The notes under the pieces: generated by a model | The model's input: only the letters and a program-made list of their open reading frames with translations | Databases searched by the model: none | Told to the model about the DNA's origin: nothing | Source of the DNA: Massilia psychrophila | Lineage (GTDB): Bacteria > Pseudomonadota > Gammaproteobacteria > Burkholderiales > Burkholderiaceae_D | Length of the DNA stretch: 64,000 nucleotides | Assembly: GCF_002760665.1 (NCBI RefSeq) | Contig: NZ_PDOB01000003.1 | Coordinates: 178,876 to 242,875, forward strand | Direction: 5' to 3' | Shown here: positions 8,357-22,143 of the stretch, piece after piece | Numbering within the stretch: the stretch's first letter is position 1 | Layout of the letters: every line of letters begins with the position of its first letter | Position numbers and translations under genes: made by a program

Positions 8357-9610
8357 ATGTTTCAACATATCAAAGTACCTGCTGACGGCCAAAAAATTTC
8401 GGTCAACGCCGATTTTTCGCTGAATGTACCAGACAATCCGATCATTCCCTACATCGAAGGTGATGGCACCGGCGTCGACATCAGCCCGGTGATGATCAAG
8501 GTCGTGGATGCGGCGGTGGCCAAGGCCTACGGCGGCAAGCGTAAGATCAGCTGGATGGAAATTTTCGCCGGCGAAAAGTCGACCGCCGTGTACGGTCCGG
8601 ACGTCTGGCTGCCGGAAGAAACCCTGGCCGCCGTGAAGGACTATGTCGTCTCGATCAAGGGTCCTTTGACGACGCCTGTCGGCGGCGGCATTCGTTCGCT
8701 CAACGTCGCACTGCGCCAGCAGCTCGACCTGTACGTCTGCCTGCGCCCGGTGCGCTACTTTACCGGCGTTCCTTCGCCCGTAAAAGCGCCGGAGAAGACC
8801 GACATGGTCATCTTCCGCGAAAACTCGGAAGACATCTACGCCGGGATCGAATGGCAACAGGGTTCCGAAGGCGCCAAAAAGCTGATGGACTTCCTGGTCA
8901 AGGAAATGGGCGTCACCAAGATCCGCTTTCCTGAAACATCGGGCCTGGGCATCAAGCCGGTATCGATCGAAGGCACCGAGCGCCTGGTGCGCAAGGCGCT
9001 CCAGTACGCCGTCGACAACGACAAGCCGTCGGTGACGATCGTCCACAAGGGCAACATCATGAAGTACACCGAAGGCGGTTTCCGCGACTGGGCGTACGCG
9101 CTGGCGCAGAAGGAATTCGGCGCCGAGCTGATCGATGGCGGCCCATGGATGAAATTCAACAACCCGAAGACCGGCCGCGACATCATCGTCAAGGACTCGA
9201 TCGCCGACGCCTTCCTGCAGCAGATCCTGCTGCGTCCGAACGAGTACAGCGTGATCGCCACGCTGAACCTGAACGGCGACTACATATCGGACGCGCTGGC
9301 GGCCCAGGTCGGCGGTATCGGCATCGCGCCGGGTGCCAACCTGTCGGACTCGGTGGCGATGTTCGAAGCGACCCATGGCACCGCGCCGAAGTACGCCGGC
9401 AAGGACTACGTCAACCCGGGTTCCTTGATCCTGTCGGCCGAAATGATGCTGCGCCACATGGGTTGGCTTGAGGCGGCCGACCTGATTATTTCGTCGATGC
9501 AAAAATCGATCGGGTCCAAGAAAGTCACCTACGACTTCGCCCGCCTGATGGAAGGCGCAACCCAGGTGTCGTGCTCGGGCTTTGGCGATGTCATGATCGA
9601 GCAGATGTAA
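8357..9610 (+). CDS. icd: NADP-dependent isocitrate dehydrogenase
   Basis: 417 residues, equal to E. coli Icd within a residue. It begins [11 protein letters not shown] and holds [35 protein letters not shown], the substrate/cofactor segment [14 protein letters not shown], and the C-terminal [19 protein letters not shown]. It converts isocitrate to 2-oxoglutarate in the TCA cycle. The ATG at 8357 has a GGAG ribosome-binding site eight bases upstream; the earlier in-frame ATG at 8321 has no such site. A terminator follows. Confidence 0.97.
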   Translation: MFQHIKVPADGQKISVNADFSLNVPDNPIIPYIEGDGTGVDISPVMIKVVDAAVAKAYGGKRKISWMEIFAGEKSTAVYGPDVWLPEETLAAVKDYVVSIKGPLTTPVGGGIRSLNVALRQQLDLYVCLRPVRYFTGVPSPVKAPEKTDMVIFRENSEDIYAGIEWQQGSEGAKKLMDFLVKEMGVTKIRFPETSGLGIKPVSIEGTERLVRKALQYAVDNDKPSVTIVHKGNIMKYTEGGFRDWAYALAQKEFGAELIDGGPWMKFNNPKTGRDIIVKDSIADAFLQQILLRPNEYSVIATLNLNGDYISDALAAQVGGIGIAPGANLSDSVAMFEATHGTAPKYAGKDYVNPGSLILSAEMMLRHMGWLEAADLIISSMQKSIGSKKVTYDFARLMEGATQVSCSGFGDVMIEQM

Positions 9611-9657
9611 GCAGGCATGTAACCGGTGTCACGGATTCGTCCTGCCGCGCCAACCGG

Positions 9658-9692
9658 AAAGCCCCGCTGTCCTCGTGAAGCGGGGCTTTTTT
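9658..9692 (+). terminator. Rho-independent terminator after icd
   Basis: AAAGCCCCGCT pairs with AGCGGGGCTTT around a 10-nt loop and runs into a T-tract. It lies 48 bases downstream of icd. Confidence 0.92.
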
Positions 9693-9832
9693 GCGTCCGC
9701 GGGGGTTTCTCTTGCGATTTTTTCAGGCAAGCGATTTATTGTTGGAGTACAACGCGCAACAGGCGAACCAAGCCTATTGACACTCAATCGTGTGGTCCAT
9801 GTGATTTTCATATTAAAAAGAAATTTTTTCTT

Positions 9833-10801
9833 ATGAAGACACTTGATCTTATCCTCAAGATCTATTCCCGCCAGGGACCGTGGCGGCGGCCCTGATGGTC
9901 TTTAGCGCCTTGCATATCCACCAGGCCGCCGGCATCAACGAACTTCACTTTGGCATTTTTGTGCTGCTGGCCTTCCTGTTGTGCTACCGCGACTGGTTCG
10001 TCATCGTCGTCGCCGCCGCCGTGATCGCTGTGCATCACCTCTTATTTAATTACCTGCAGGAACTCGGCTACGGCGTGCGCTGCCTGGCCGAGCCGGGCTT
10101 CGGCCGGGTGGTGGTGCATGCCGCTTATGTGGTTGTCGAGGCCGGCGTGCTGCGGCGCGAAGCGGTCCAGGCCGGCGAACTTGCCTTGGGCGTGGCTGCG
10201 TTGTCGGGGGCCGCCGCCGGCACCATTGACCTGCGCCGATCGCACCATGCGGCGACCAGCAAGACCGGCCAGGCGCTGCAGCAGATGGTGGGCACGCTGC
10301 ATGGCGCGCTCGACCGGGTGCGGCAAGGTGTGGGCGCCATCGCCGGCACCTCGCGCGACATTGCCTCGGGCAATCTCGACCTGTCGGTCCGCACCGCGGT
10401 GGTGGCGCAAGTGATCGATACGATGGGCGCGATCAACCCGTCGTCGCGGCAGATCGTCGACATCATTTCGGTCATTGATGGTATTGCCTTCCAGGCCAAT
10501 ATCCTCGCGCTGAATGCGGCGGTCGAGGCGGCCCGCGCGGGCGAGCAGGGGCGCGGCTTCGCCGTGGTGGCGTCCGAGGTGCGCAACCTGGCCCAGCGCG
10601 GAGCAGGAAGCCGACATCGGCCACATCAACGGCGCCATTGCTGAGGCCGACGCAGTGACCCGGCAAAATGCGGCGCTAATCGAACAGGCCGCGGCAGCCG
10701 CCCAATCGTTGCAGGACCAGGCCGACAAGCTGGCCGGGGTGGTGGCCGCTTTCACTGTCGACATCGCGGCGCGCCCGCGCGCAGGAAGGCTGCTCGCCTG
10801 A
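9833..10801 (+). pseudogene. Decayed methyl-accepting chemotaxis protein gene
   Basis: The start [15 protein letters not shown] (9833) hits a stop at 9895, while the continuing sequence ([14 protein letters not shown], then hydrophobic segments with [10 protein letters not shown]) is in another frame. The signalling domain is recognisable ([40 protein letters not shown]) but pieces are gone: NLDLSVRT is joined directly to [13 protein letters not shown], losing the segment between them. NLAQR is joined with a frame change to [15 protein letters not shown], losing the next part; the end runs in the third frame to 10801. At least two frame changes and two internal deletions are visible, so a working receptor is very unlikely. 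Confidence 0.85.
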
Positions 10802-10902
10802 TTCGCCTTGCCACAGTTGAGTTGACTCAACAGCAGGCGCCGCCCGCCGCCGCAACCGTGCGCATCCACGTCCTGAAAACAAGGTAAAGTTTGACCGGGG
10901 CG

Positions 10903-10931
10903 AAAAAAAACCCCGCCGAAGCGGGGTTTTT
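10903..10931 (-). terminator. Rho-independent terminator of the cold-shock gene
   Basis: On the minus strand a ten-base stem AAAACCCCGC/GCGGGGTTTT closes on a TTCG tetraloop and is followed by eight T. It lies 14 bases beyond the csp stop. The T on the other strand also allows stopping of plus-strand transcripts. Confidence 0.92.
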
Positions 10932-10944
10932 ACATCGCGTTTGC

Positions 10945-11148
10945 TTAAGCAGCTTGGATGTTGGAAGCTTGCTTGCCTTTAGGGCCTTGCGTGACTTCGA
11001 ATTGAACTTTTTGACCTTCTTTGAGGGTCTTAAAACCGTTCATGTTGATTGCGGAGAAGTGCGCGAACAAGTCCTCGCCGCCGTCATCTGGAGTGATGAA
11101 GCCAAAACCTTTGGAATCATTGAACCACTTAACTGTACCTGTTGCCAT
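10945..11148 (-). CDS. Cold-shock domain protein, CspA family
   Basis: 67 residues from [21 protein letters not shown], with both RNA-binding motifs: RNP1 (KGFGFI) and RNP2 (DLFAHFSAI). Proteins of this size are single-domain nucleic-acid chaperones that bind single-stranded RNA/DNA. The longer in-frame start at 11178 ([10 protein letters not shown]) is less likely because MATGTVKWF is the conserved beginning. The gene is divergent from clpS, with 322 bases between, which leaves space for the long leader typical of csp mRNAs. Confidence 0.95.
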   Translation of the reverse strand: MATGTVKWFNDSKGFGFITPDDGGEDLFAHFSAINMNGFKTLKEGQKVQFEVTQGPKGKQASNIQAA

Positions 11149-11470
11149 AAAAAGAACTTTCAAATAAAAACCAATCACACGAGCTATAAAGGCAAGGAGA
11201 ATTTCAGCCGTCTCCCTAGCCTGCTCACTTCATCAACAAGTACAATAAGTACTAGTCAATATCTTCATTGTTGGCGGAATGACTATTGAAGTCAAGTGGT
11301 TTCAAACGCGAATTGCCTTTTTTGCCACGTTAGGCCCGAAAGCAACTCTTGTTATTCCAAATCGGGTCGCCATGTGTGCTTTAGGCGGAAACCGCGTAAG
11401 ATGGAAAACAAATGTGAATGCCCTGATGTTTACGTATAGCATCACTTCTGAAAGCATTAGAATAAAGCGT
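11149..11470. other. Divergent intergenic region csp/clpS
   Basis: No coding sequence I can support. It holds a 15-bp inverted repeat AGTAC-AATAA-GTACT at 11239-11253, on the csp side, and is less GC-rich than its surroundings. I see no promoter hexamer pair that I would defend on either strand. The open frame from 11279 through clpS is most likely an extension of clpS upstream of its real start. Confidence 0.5.
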
Positions 11471-11769
11471 ATGGCAACCAAGCAAGATACCGAACAACTT
11501 TTGGAGCGGCAGACCGTCAAGCCGCCGCCACTGTACCAGGTGGCACTGCTCAACGACGACTACACTCCGATGGAGTTCGTCGTCGCCGTCATCCAGGAGT
11601 ACTTCAACAAGGATCGGGAAACGGCTACGCAAATCATGCTTTCGGTTCACCGTCACGGCAAAGGGGTGTGTGGTGTGTTTTCCAAAGATATAGCGTGTAC
11701 CAAAGTCGAATTTGTCTTAACGCATGCACGCAAGGCGGGGCATCCCCTACAATGTGTGATGGAGGAAGT

Positions 11770-11773
<4 letters not shown>
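11471..11773 (+). CDS. clpS: ATP-dependent Clp protease adaptor ClpS
   Basis: 100 residues. The core [24 protein letters not shown] and the C-terminal [12 protein letters not shown] are family signatures; the NDDYTPM segment forms part of the N-degron pocket. ClpS delivers N-end-rule substrates to ClpA. The ATG at 11471 ([14 protein letters not shown]) gives the usual length. Its stop overlaps the clpA start (ATGA at 11770), so adaptor and unfoldase are translationally coupled. Confidence 0.96.
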
Positions 11774-14070
<2,297 letters not shown>

Positions 14071-14101
14071 TCCGGGCACTCACAAGGGTCGTCGAACACT
14101 T

Positions 14102-14135
14102 AAAACCCGCGCACGCAAGTGCCGCGGGTTTTTTT
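14102..14135 (+). terminator. Rho-independent terminator after clpA
   Basis: A stem of AAAACCCGCGCAC with GTGCCGCGGGTTTT (one bulge) closes on a GCAA tetraloop and ends in a T-run. It lies 31 bases after clpA and, by its A-tract, could also stop prpR transcripts coming from the other side. Confidence 0.9.
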
Positions 14136-14194
14136 CGGTGTTTTAGGAAAGCTGACGTTTCACGCGTTCAGCCGCGCCGCCGCGTCAAGATCAA

Positions 14195-15808
<1,614 letters not shown>

Positions 15809-15828
15809 CGCTTCATTGTACGTCAGGT

Positions 15829-15888
15829 GTTTCAGTGTTTCAATATGAAACGTTCGTTGAAACATAGATTGAAACGATCAATGTTTCA
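15829..15888. promoter_or_regulatory. Probable PrpR binding-site cluster
   Basis: Six copies of the half-site GTTTCA/TGAAAC lie within 60 bp: GTTTCA at 15829, 15837 and 15883; TGAAAC at 15846, 15858 and 15870. The pair at 15837-15851 makes a perfect inverted repeat with a 3-bp centre, and the three TGAAAC copies are exactly 12 bp apart. The cluster sits 70-130 bp upstream of a -24/-12 promoter, the usual distance for an enhancer-type site of a sigma54 activator. Binding by PrpR is inferred from position. Confidence 0.75.
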
Positions 15889-15957
15889 GAACTTGGTCAC
15901 TTTGCGCGGGTGCTTGATTTCAAACGGTTTTTTACTACTTCTGCGGCAACAAGACGC

Positions 15958-15973
15958 TGGCACGTATCGTGCG
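15958..15973 (+). promoter_or_regulatory. Sigma54 (-24/-12) promoter of the prp operon
   Basis: TGGCACG-TATC-GTGCG matches the consensus TGGCACG-N4-TTGCW with one mismatch in the -12 half. The invariant GG and GC doublets are 12 bases apart as required. Transcription would start near 15984, about 30 bases before prpB. Confidence 0.8.
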
Positions 15974-16015
15974 TTGTAAGCATGGCATCCACATGAAACA
16001 CGACAGGAGAACACG

Positions 16016-16900
16016 ATGAAAGAATCCAGGGGAGCGCTGTTTCGCCGCGCAGTTGCCGAAGAATCGCCACTGCAAATTGTGGGCGCGATCACCGCCTACA
16101 CCGCGCGCATGGCCGAGCAGACCGGCTACAAGGCCATCTACCTGTCGGGCGGGGGCGTCGCCGCCAACTCGCTCGGCATGCCCGACCTCGGCATCAGCAC
16201 CATGGACGACGTCATCACCGACGCCCAGCGCATCACCGACGCCTGCGGCCTGCCGCTGATGGTCGACATCGACACCGGCTGGGGCGGCGCTTTCAACATC
16301 GCCCGCACCATCCGCCACATGATCCGCGCCGACGTCGCCGCGGTGCACATGGAAGACCAGGTCTCGTCCAAGCGCTGCGGCCACCGCCCCGGCAAGGAAA
16401 TCGTCAGCACGCAGGAGATGGTCGACCGCATCAAGGCCGCCGTCGATGCGCGCCACGACGAAACCTTCGTCATCATGGCGCGCACCGACGCGCTGGCGGT
16501 CGAAGGCTTGAGCGCGGCGATCGACCGCGCCTGCGCCTACGTCGAAGCGGGCGCCGACATGATCTTCCCGGAAGCGATCACCAAGCTCGAGATGTATGGA
16601 CAGGTGCGCGACGCGGTAAACGTGCCGATCCTCGCCAACCTCACCGAGTTCGGCGCCACGCCCTTGTTCACCGTCGACGAACTGCGCGCCAACAAGGTCG
16701 ATATCGTCCTGTACTGCTGCGGTGCCTATCGCGCGATGAACGCGGCCGCGCTGAATTTTTACAAGACGCTGCGCGCCGAAGGCACGCAGAAGAACGTCGT
16801 GCCGACCATGCAAAGCCGGATGGAACTGTACGACTACCTTGGCTACCACGATTACGAAAAAAAGCTCGACTCGTTGTTCGCCCAGGGCAAAGAAAAGTAA
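16016..16900 (+). CDS. prpB: 2-methylisocitrate lyase PrpB
   Basis: 294 residues, standard length. The isocitrate-lyase superfamily signature SSKRCGH (near residue 119), with the catalytic Cys, is present, as are the metal-site segment [10 protein letters not shown] and IMARTDA. It cleaves 2-methylisocitrate to pyruvate and succinate, the last step of the methylcitrate cycle for propionate use. First gene of the operon, expressed from the sigma54 promoter about 50 bases upstream. Confidence 0.96.
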   Translation: MKESRGALFRRAVAEESPLQIVGAITAYTARMAEQTGYKAIYLSGGGVAANSLGMPDLGISTMDDVITDAQRITDACGLPLMVDIDTGWGGAFNIARTIRHMIRADVAAVHMEDQVSSKRCGHRPGKEIVSTQEMVDRIKAAVDARHDETFVIMARTDALAVEGLSAAIDRACAYVEAGADMIFPEAITKLEMYGQVRDAVNVPILANLTEFGATPLFTVDELRANKVDIVLYCCGAYRAMNAAALNFYKTLRAEGTQKNVVPTMQSRMELYDYLGYHDYEKKLDSLFAQGKEK

Positions 16901-16937
16901 TTGATTTTCACCGCGATCCACACCGGAGATAGATAAC

Positions 16938-18107
16938 ATGACTGACAACACAAGCACCTTGGCCGAAGCGGTTCCCTTCAAGCCAAAAAAATCCGTGGCC
17001 CTGTCCGGCGTCGCTGCCGGTAACACGGCCCTGTGCTCGGTCGGCAAGACCGGCAACGACCTGCATTACCGCGGCTACGACATCCTCGACATCGCCGACA
17101 CCTGCGAGTTCGAAGAGATCGCCTTTTTGCTGGTGCACGGCAAGCTGCCCAATGCGGCCGAGCTGAAGGCCTACAAGACCGACCTCAAGTCGATGCGCGG
17201 CCTGCCGCAAGTGGTAAAACTGGCGCTCGAAGCGCTGCCGGCCGCTGCCCACCCGATGGACGTAATGCGCACCGGCGTCTCCGCCCTCGGCTGCGCGTTG
17301 CCCGAAAAAGACGATCACAGCGTGCCGGGCGCGCGCGCGATCGCCGACCGTCTGATGGCGTCGTTCGGCTCGATGCTGCTGTATTGGTACCACTTCAGCC
17401 ACAACGGCAAGCGCATCGACACCGAAACCGACGACGATTCGATCGGCGGCCACTTCCTGCACCTGCTGCACGGCGAAAAGCCATCCGACGCCTGGGTCAA
17501 GGCAATGCACACCTCGCTGATCCTGTACGCCGAACATGAATTCAACGCCTCGACCTTCACCGCCCGCGTCATCGCCGGCACCGGCTCCGACATCCACTCG
17601 GCCATCACCGGCGCGATCGGCGCGCTGCGCGGACCGAAGCACGGCGGCGCCAACGAAGCCGCCCTCGAAATCCAGGAACGCTACGAGAACCCGGACGAAG
17701 CCGAAGCCGACATCCGCCGCCGCGTCGAGAACAAGGAAGTTGTGATCGGCTTCGGTCATCCGGTCTACACCATTTCCGACCCGCGCAACAAGGTGATCAA
17801 GGAACTGGCGCGCAGCCTGTCTACGGCCGCCGGATCGACCAAAATGTTCGACATCGCCGAGCGCCTCGAAACAGTTATGTGGGACGTGAAGAAGATGTTC
17901 CCCAACCTCGACTGGTTTTCGGCCGTGTCATACCATGTGATGGGCGTGCCGACGTCGATGTTCACGCCGTTGTTCGTCATCTCGCGCACCTCCGGCTGGT
18001 CCGCCCACGTGATCGAGCAACGCATCGACAACAAGATCATCCGCCCGAGCGCCAACTACGTCGGTCCGGAAGACCTCCAGTTCGTGCCGCTGGCTGAACG
18101 AACCTAA
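16938..18107 (+). CDS. prpC: 2-methylcitrate synthase PrpC
   Basis: 389 residues of the citrate synthase family. The catalytic His segment [11 protein letters not shown] and GFGHPVY are present, along with [16 protein letters not shown] near the C-terminus. Condenses propionyl-CoA and oxaloacetate. Length, the short N-terminus and placement between prpB and acnD favour the methylcitrate rather than the TCA-cycle enzyme. It starts 37 bases after prpB. Confidence 0.95.
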   Translation: MTDNTSTLAEAVPFKPKKSVALSGVAAGNTALCSVGKTGNDLHYRGYDILDIADTCEFEEIAFLLVHGKLPNAAELKAYKTDLKSMRGLPQVVKLALEALPAAAHPMDVMRTGVSALGCALPEKDDHSVPGARAIADRLMASFGSMLLYWYHFSHNGKRIDTETDDDSIGGHFLHLLHGEKPSDAWVKAMHTSLILYAEHEFNASTFTARVIAGTGSDIHSAITGAIGALRGPKHGGANEAALEIQERYENPDEAEADIRRRVENKEVVIGFGHPVYTISDPRNKVIKELARSLSTAAGSTKMFDIAERLETVMWDVKKMFPNLDWFSAVSYHVMGVPTSMFTPLFVISRTSGWSAHVIEQRIDNKIIRPSANYVGPEDLQFVPLAERT

Positions 18108-18136
18108 GCGCAAGTAAGCGCACGTAAGGTAAACCA

Positions 18137-20743
18137 ATGAATATCGACTACCGCAAACCGCTGCCCGGCACCACCCTCGATTACTTCGACACGCGCGCCG
18201 CCGTCGACGCCATCGAGGCGGGCGCCTACGACAAGCTGCCGTACACCTCGCGCGTGCTGGCCGAAAACCTGGTGCGCCGCTGCGACCCGGCCACCTTGAC
18301 CGCGTCGCTCAGGCAATTCATCGAACGCCGCCAGGACCTCGACTTCCCGTGGTTCCCGGCCCGCGTCGTCTGCCACGACATCCTCGGGCAGACCGCGCTG
18401 GTCGACCTGGCCGGTTTGCGCGACGCCATCGCGGCCCAGGGCGGCGATCCGGCAATGGTCAATCCTGTCGTGCCCACCCAGCTTGTAGTGGACCATTCGC
18501 TGGCGGTCGAGAGCGGCGGTTTCGATCCTGACGCGTTCGCAAAAAACCGCGTCATCGAAGACCGCCGCAACGAAGACCGTTTCCACTTCATCGAATGGAC
18601 CAAGAAGGCGTTCAAGAACGTCGACGTGATCCCGCCCGGTAACGGCATCCTGCACCAGATCAACCTCGAGCGCATGTCGCCGGTGGTGCAGGTAAAAGAC
18701 GGCGTCGCCTTCCCCGACACCCTGGTCGGCACCGACTCGCATACGCCGATGGTCGACGCCCTTGGCGTGATCGCCATCGGCGTCGGCGGACTCGAAGCCG
18801 AAAGCGTCATGTTAGGGCGCGCCTCCTGGATGCGGCTGCCCGACATCATCGGCGTCGAACTGACCGGCAAGCCGCAACCGGGCATCACCGCCACCGACAC
18901 CGTGCTGGCGCTGACCGAATTTTTGCGCGCCGCCAAGGTCGTCTCGTCGTATCTCGAATTCTACGGCGAAGGCGCGGCCCACCTGACGCTGGGCGACCGC
19001 GCCACCATTTCGAACATGGCGCCCGAATACGGCTCGACCGCCGCCATGTTCTACATCGACGAGCAGACCATCAAGTACCTGAAGCTCACCGGCCGCGACG
19101 ACGAACTGGTGCGCCTGGTCGAGCTGTACGCCAAACACACCGGGCTGTGGGCCGACTCGCTCAAGAACGCCCAGTACGAGCGCGTACTGACGTTCGACCT
19201 GGCGTCGGTGGTGCGCAACATCGCCGGTCCGTCGAATCCGCACAAGCGCGTGCCGACGTCGGAACTGGCGCAGCGCGGCATCAGCGGGATCGTCGACAAT
19301 ACACCCGGGATGATGCCCGACGGCGCCGTCATCATCGCCGCCATCACCAGCTGCACCAACACCAACAACCCGCGCAACATGATCGCTGCCGGTCTGCTGG
19401 CGCGCAACGCCAACGCGCGCGGCCTGTCGCGCAAACCCTGGGTAAAAACCTCGCTGGCGCCAGGCTCGAAAACGGTCGCCCTTTACCTCGAGGAAGCCAA
19501 GCTGCTGTCCGAACTGGAGACGCTCGGCTTCGGCGTCGTCGGCTTTGCCTGCACTACCTGCAACGGCATGAGTGGCGCCCTCGATCCGGTCATCCAGCAG
19601 GAAGTCGTCGAACGCGACCTGTACGCCACCGCCGTCCTGTCGGGCAACCGCAACTTCGACGGCCGCATCCACCCGTACGCGAAGCAGGCTTTCCTCGCCT
19701 CGCCGCCGCTGGTGGTGGCCTACGCGATTGCCGGTACCATCCGTTTCGACATCGAGAAGGACGTGCTGGGTTTCGATTCGGACGGCAAGCCGGTCAAATT
19801 GGCCGACATCTGGCCACTCGATGAAGAAATCGACGCCATCGTCGCCGCCAGCGTCAAACCGGAGCAGTTCCGCCAGGTCTATACGCCGATGTTCGCCATC
19901 CAGGCCGACAACGGCCAGAAGGTCAGCGCACTGTACGACTGGCGCGCGCCGAGCACCTACATCCGCCGCCCGCCATACTGGGAAGGCGCGCTGGCCGGCG
20001 CGCGCGCGCTAACAGGCATGCGACCGCTCGCAGTCCTGGGCGACAACATCACCACCGACCACCTGTCGCCGTCGAACGCGATCATGCTCGATAGCGCGGC
20101 GGGCGAATACCTGGCGAAAATGGGCCTGCCCGAAGTGGACTTCAACTCCTACGCAACCCACCGCGGCGACCATCTCACGGCGCAGCGCGCCACCTTTGCC
20201 AACCCGACGCTGAAGAACGAAATGGTGCGGCAGGACGGCAAGCGGGATGGCCAAGTCCTTTCCGGCTCGCTGGCCAGGATCGAGCCGGAAGGCACGGTCA
20301 CCCGCATGTGGGAAGCGATCGAAACCTACATGCAGCGCAAGCAGCCCTTGATCATCATCGCCGGCGCCGACTACGGCCAGGGCTCGTCGCGCGACTGGGC
20401 CGCCAAGGGCGTGCGCCTGGCCGGCGTCGAAGCGATCGTCGCCGAAGGGTTCGAGCGGATTCACCGCACCAACCTGGTGGGCATGGGCGTGCTGCCGCTC
20501 GAGTTCAAGGTCGGCGTGAACCGCATCACGCTCGGCATCGACGGCACCGAAACGTTCGACGTCATCGGCGAGCGCATGCCGCGCGCCGACCTGACTTTGC
20601 TCATCAACCGCCGGAATGGCGACGTCGACGAAGTATTGGTGACGTGCCGCCTCGACACGGCCGAAGAAGTGTCGATCTACGAGGCCGGCGGCGTACTGCA
20701 GCGCTTCGCGCAAGACTTCCTCGAATCGTCAAAGGCGGCCTGA
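18137..20743 (+). CDS. acnD: Fe/S-dependent 2-methylisocitrate dehydratase AcnD
   Basis: 868 residues with the aconitase fold. Iron-sulfur cluster cysteines lie in ITSCTNTNNPRN and FACTTCNGMSG; the swivel domain has YGQGSSRDWAAKG. In this version of the cycle AcnD dehydrates 2-methylcitrate to a trans-type 2-methylaconitate, which PrpF then isomerises; it replaces PrpD, which is absent here. The gene follows prpC by 29 bases. AcnD rather than AcnA is supported by the immediately adjacent prpF. Confidence 0.95.
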   Translation: MNIDYRKPLPGTTLDYFDTRAAVDAIEAGAYDKLPYTSRVLAENLVRRCDPATLTASLRQFIERRQDLDFPWFPARVVCHDILGQTALVDLAGLRDAIAAQGGDPAMVNPVVPTQLVVDHSLAVESGGFDPDAFAKNRVIEDRRNEDRFHFIEWTKKAFKNVDVIPPGNGILHQINLERMSPVVQVKDGVAFPDTLVGTDSHTPMVDALGVIAIGVGGLEAESVMLGRASWMRLPDIIGVELTGKPQPGITATDTVLALTEFLRAAKVVSSYLEFYGEGAAHLTLGDRATISNMAPEYGSTAAMFYIDEQTIKYLKLTGRDDELVRLVELYAKHTGLWADSLKNAQYERVLTFDLASVVRNIAGPSNPHKRVPTSELAQRGISGIVDNTPGMMPDGAVIIAAITSCTNTNNPRNMIAAGLLARNANARGLSRKPWVKTSLAPGSKTVALYLEEAKLLSELETLGFGVVGFACTTCNGMSGALDPVIQQEVVERDLYATAVLSGNRNFDGRIHPYAKQAFLASPPLVVAYAIAGTIRFDIEKDVLGFDSDGKPVKLADIWPLDEEIDAIVAASVKPEQFRQVYTPMFAIQADNGQKVSALYDWRAPSTYIRRPPYWEGALAGARALTGMRPLAVLGDNITTDHLSPSNAIMLDSAAGEYLAKMGLPEVDFNSYATHRGDHLTAQRATFANPTLKNEMVRQDGKRDGQVLSGSLARIEPEGTVTRMWEAIETYMQRKQPLIIIAGADYGQGSSRDWAAKGVRLAGVEAIVAEGFERIHRTNLVGMGVLPLEFKVGVNRITLGIDGTETFDVIGERMPRADLTLLINRRNGDVDEVLVTCRLDTAEEVSIYEAGGVLQRFAQDFLESSKAA

Positions 20744-20812
20744 CGGGCGAATTACGTCATCCTCGCGCACGCCGGAACGACGTATTAGCATTACCAAATT
20801 ACAGAGGCTTTT

Positions 20813-22003
20813 ATGGCACACCCACCCCAAATCAAGATCGCCGCCACCTACATGCGTGGTGGTACCAGCAAAGGCGTGTTCTTCCGGCTGCAGGACTTGC
20901 CGGCGAACGCGCAAGTGGCTGGCCCCGCGCGCGACGCGCTGCTGCTGCGCGTGATCGGCAGCCCCGACCCGTATGGCAAGCAGATCGACGGCATGGGCGG
21001 GGCGACGTCGAGTACCAGCAAGGCCGTCATCGTCGCTGCAAGCCGCCGTCCGGGTCATGACGTCGACTACCTGTTCGGCCAGGTGTCGATCGACAGCGGT
21101 TTCGTCGACTGGAGCGGCAACTGCGGCAACCTGTCGGCCGCCGTCGGCCCGTTTGCCATCAACAGCGGGATGGTCGACCCCGCGCGCATCCCGCACGACG
21201 GCGTGGTTACCGTGCGGATCTGGCAGGCCAACATCGGCAAGACCATCGTCGCCCATGTCCCGGTGACGAGCGGCGCGGTGCAGGAAACGGGCGACTTCGA
21301 GCTCGATGGCGTCACCTTTCCGGCCGCCGAAGTGCGCCTCGAGTTTCTCGATCCGGCGGCCGAAGAGGAGGGCGGCGGCGGCGCCATGTTCCCGACCGGC
21401 CAGTTGGTCGACCAACTCGACGTGCCGGGCGTCGGCAGCTTCAAGGCCACCATGATCAACGCCGGCATCCCGACTATTTTCGTCAACGCCGAAGACATCG
21501 GCTATCTCGGCACCGAGCTGCAGGACGCCATCAACGGCGCGCCCGCCGCGCTGGCCAGGTTGGAGGCGATCCGCGCCCACGGCGCCCTGCGCATGGGCCT
21601 GATCGCGCACATCGACGACGCCGCCAGGCGCCAGCACACACCCAAGCTCGCCTTTGTCGCCGCGCCGGCCAGCTACACCTCGTCGAGCGGCAAGCTGGTC
21701 GGCCAAAACGATATCGATCTGCTGGTGCGCGCCGTCTCGATGGGCAAGCTGCATCATGCCATGATGGGCACCGCGGCGGTGGCCATCGGTACCGCGGCTG
21801 CCATCCCCGGCACGCTGGTGAACCTGGCCGCTGGCGGCGGTGCGCGCACGGCGGTACGTTTCGGCCACCCGTCCGGCATTCTGCGGGTCGGCGCCGAAGC
21901 AAGCGAGCAGGACGGCCAATGGACGGTGGGCAAGGCCATCATGAGCCGCAGCGCGCGGGTGCTGATGGACGGCTGGGTGCGGGTGCCGGGCGAGGCGACA
22001 TAG
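20813..22003 (+). CDS. prpF: 2-methylaconitate cis-trans isomerase PrpF
   Basis: 396 residues, the normal size. It begins with the motif AATYMRGGTSKGVFF and contains IDGMGGATSSTSK and FVDWSGNCGNLSAAVGPFAI, characteristic of the PrpF family with the diaminopimelate-epimerase fold. It works with AcnD in the methylcitrate cycle. Last gene of the operon, 69 bases after acnD. I see no clear hairpin terminator directly behind it; the next gene has its own promoter. Confidence 0.96.
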   Translation: MAHPPQIKIAATYMRGGTSKGVFFRLQDLPANAQVAGPARDALLLRVIGSPDPYGKQIDGMGGATSSTSKAVIVAASRRPGHDVDYLFGQVSIDSGFVDWSGNCGNLSAAVGPFAINSGMVDPARIPHDGVVTVRIWQANIGKTIVAHVPVTSGAVQETGDFELDGVTFPAAEVRLEFLDPAAEEEGGGGAMFPTGQLVDQLDVPGVGSFKATMINAGIPTIFVNAEDIGYLGTELQDAINGAPAALARLEAIRAHGALRMGLIAHIDDAARRQHTPKLAFVAAPASYTSSSGKLVGQNDIDLLVRAVSMGKLHHAMMGTAAVAIGTAAAIPGTLVNLAAGGGARTAVRFGHPSGILRVGAEASEQDGQWTVGKAIMSRSARVLMDGWVRVPGEAT

Positions 22004-22079
22004 GGTCACATCATTTCAACATCGGAAATGTTTCATAGCCAATATTCACAACCGAAATAATGGGTATCAGAACTCGAAA

Positions 22080-22109
22080 TTGGAACTCCTGTCAAGTGGC
22101 CCGTATAAT
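22080..22109 (+). promoter_or_regulatory. Sigma70 promoter of the small ORF
   Basis: A perfect TATAAT (22104-22109) follows TTGGAA (22080-22085) at 18 bp. A transcript would start near 22116, leaving a leader of about 28 nt that carries the AGGAG-type ribosome-binding site before the ATG at 22144. Confidence 0.65.
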
Positions 22110-22143
22110 CTGTCTATCGATTACAAACCTTCAGGAGCATCAC

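Noticed and set aside
8264..9502. 412-residue open frame antisense to icd
   Set aside because: It mirrors the codon pattern of icd, lacks recognisable domains and is typical of the long shadow frames seen in GC-rich DNA.
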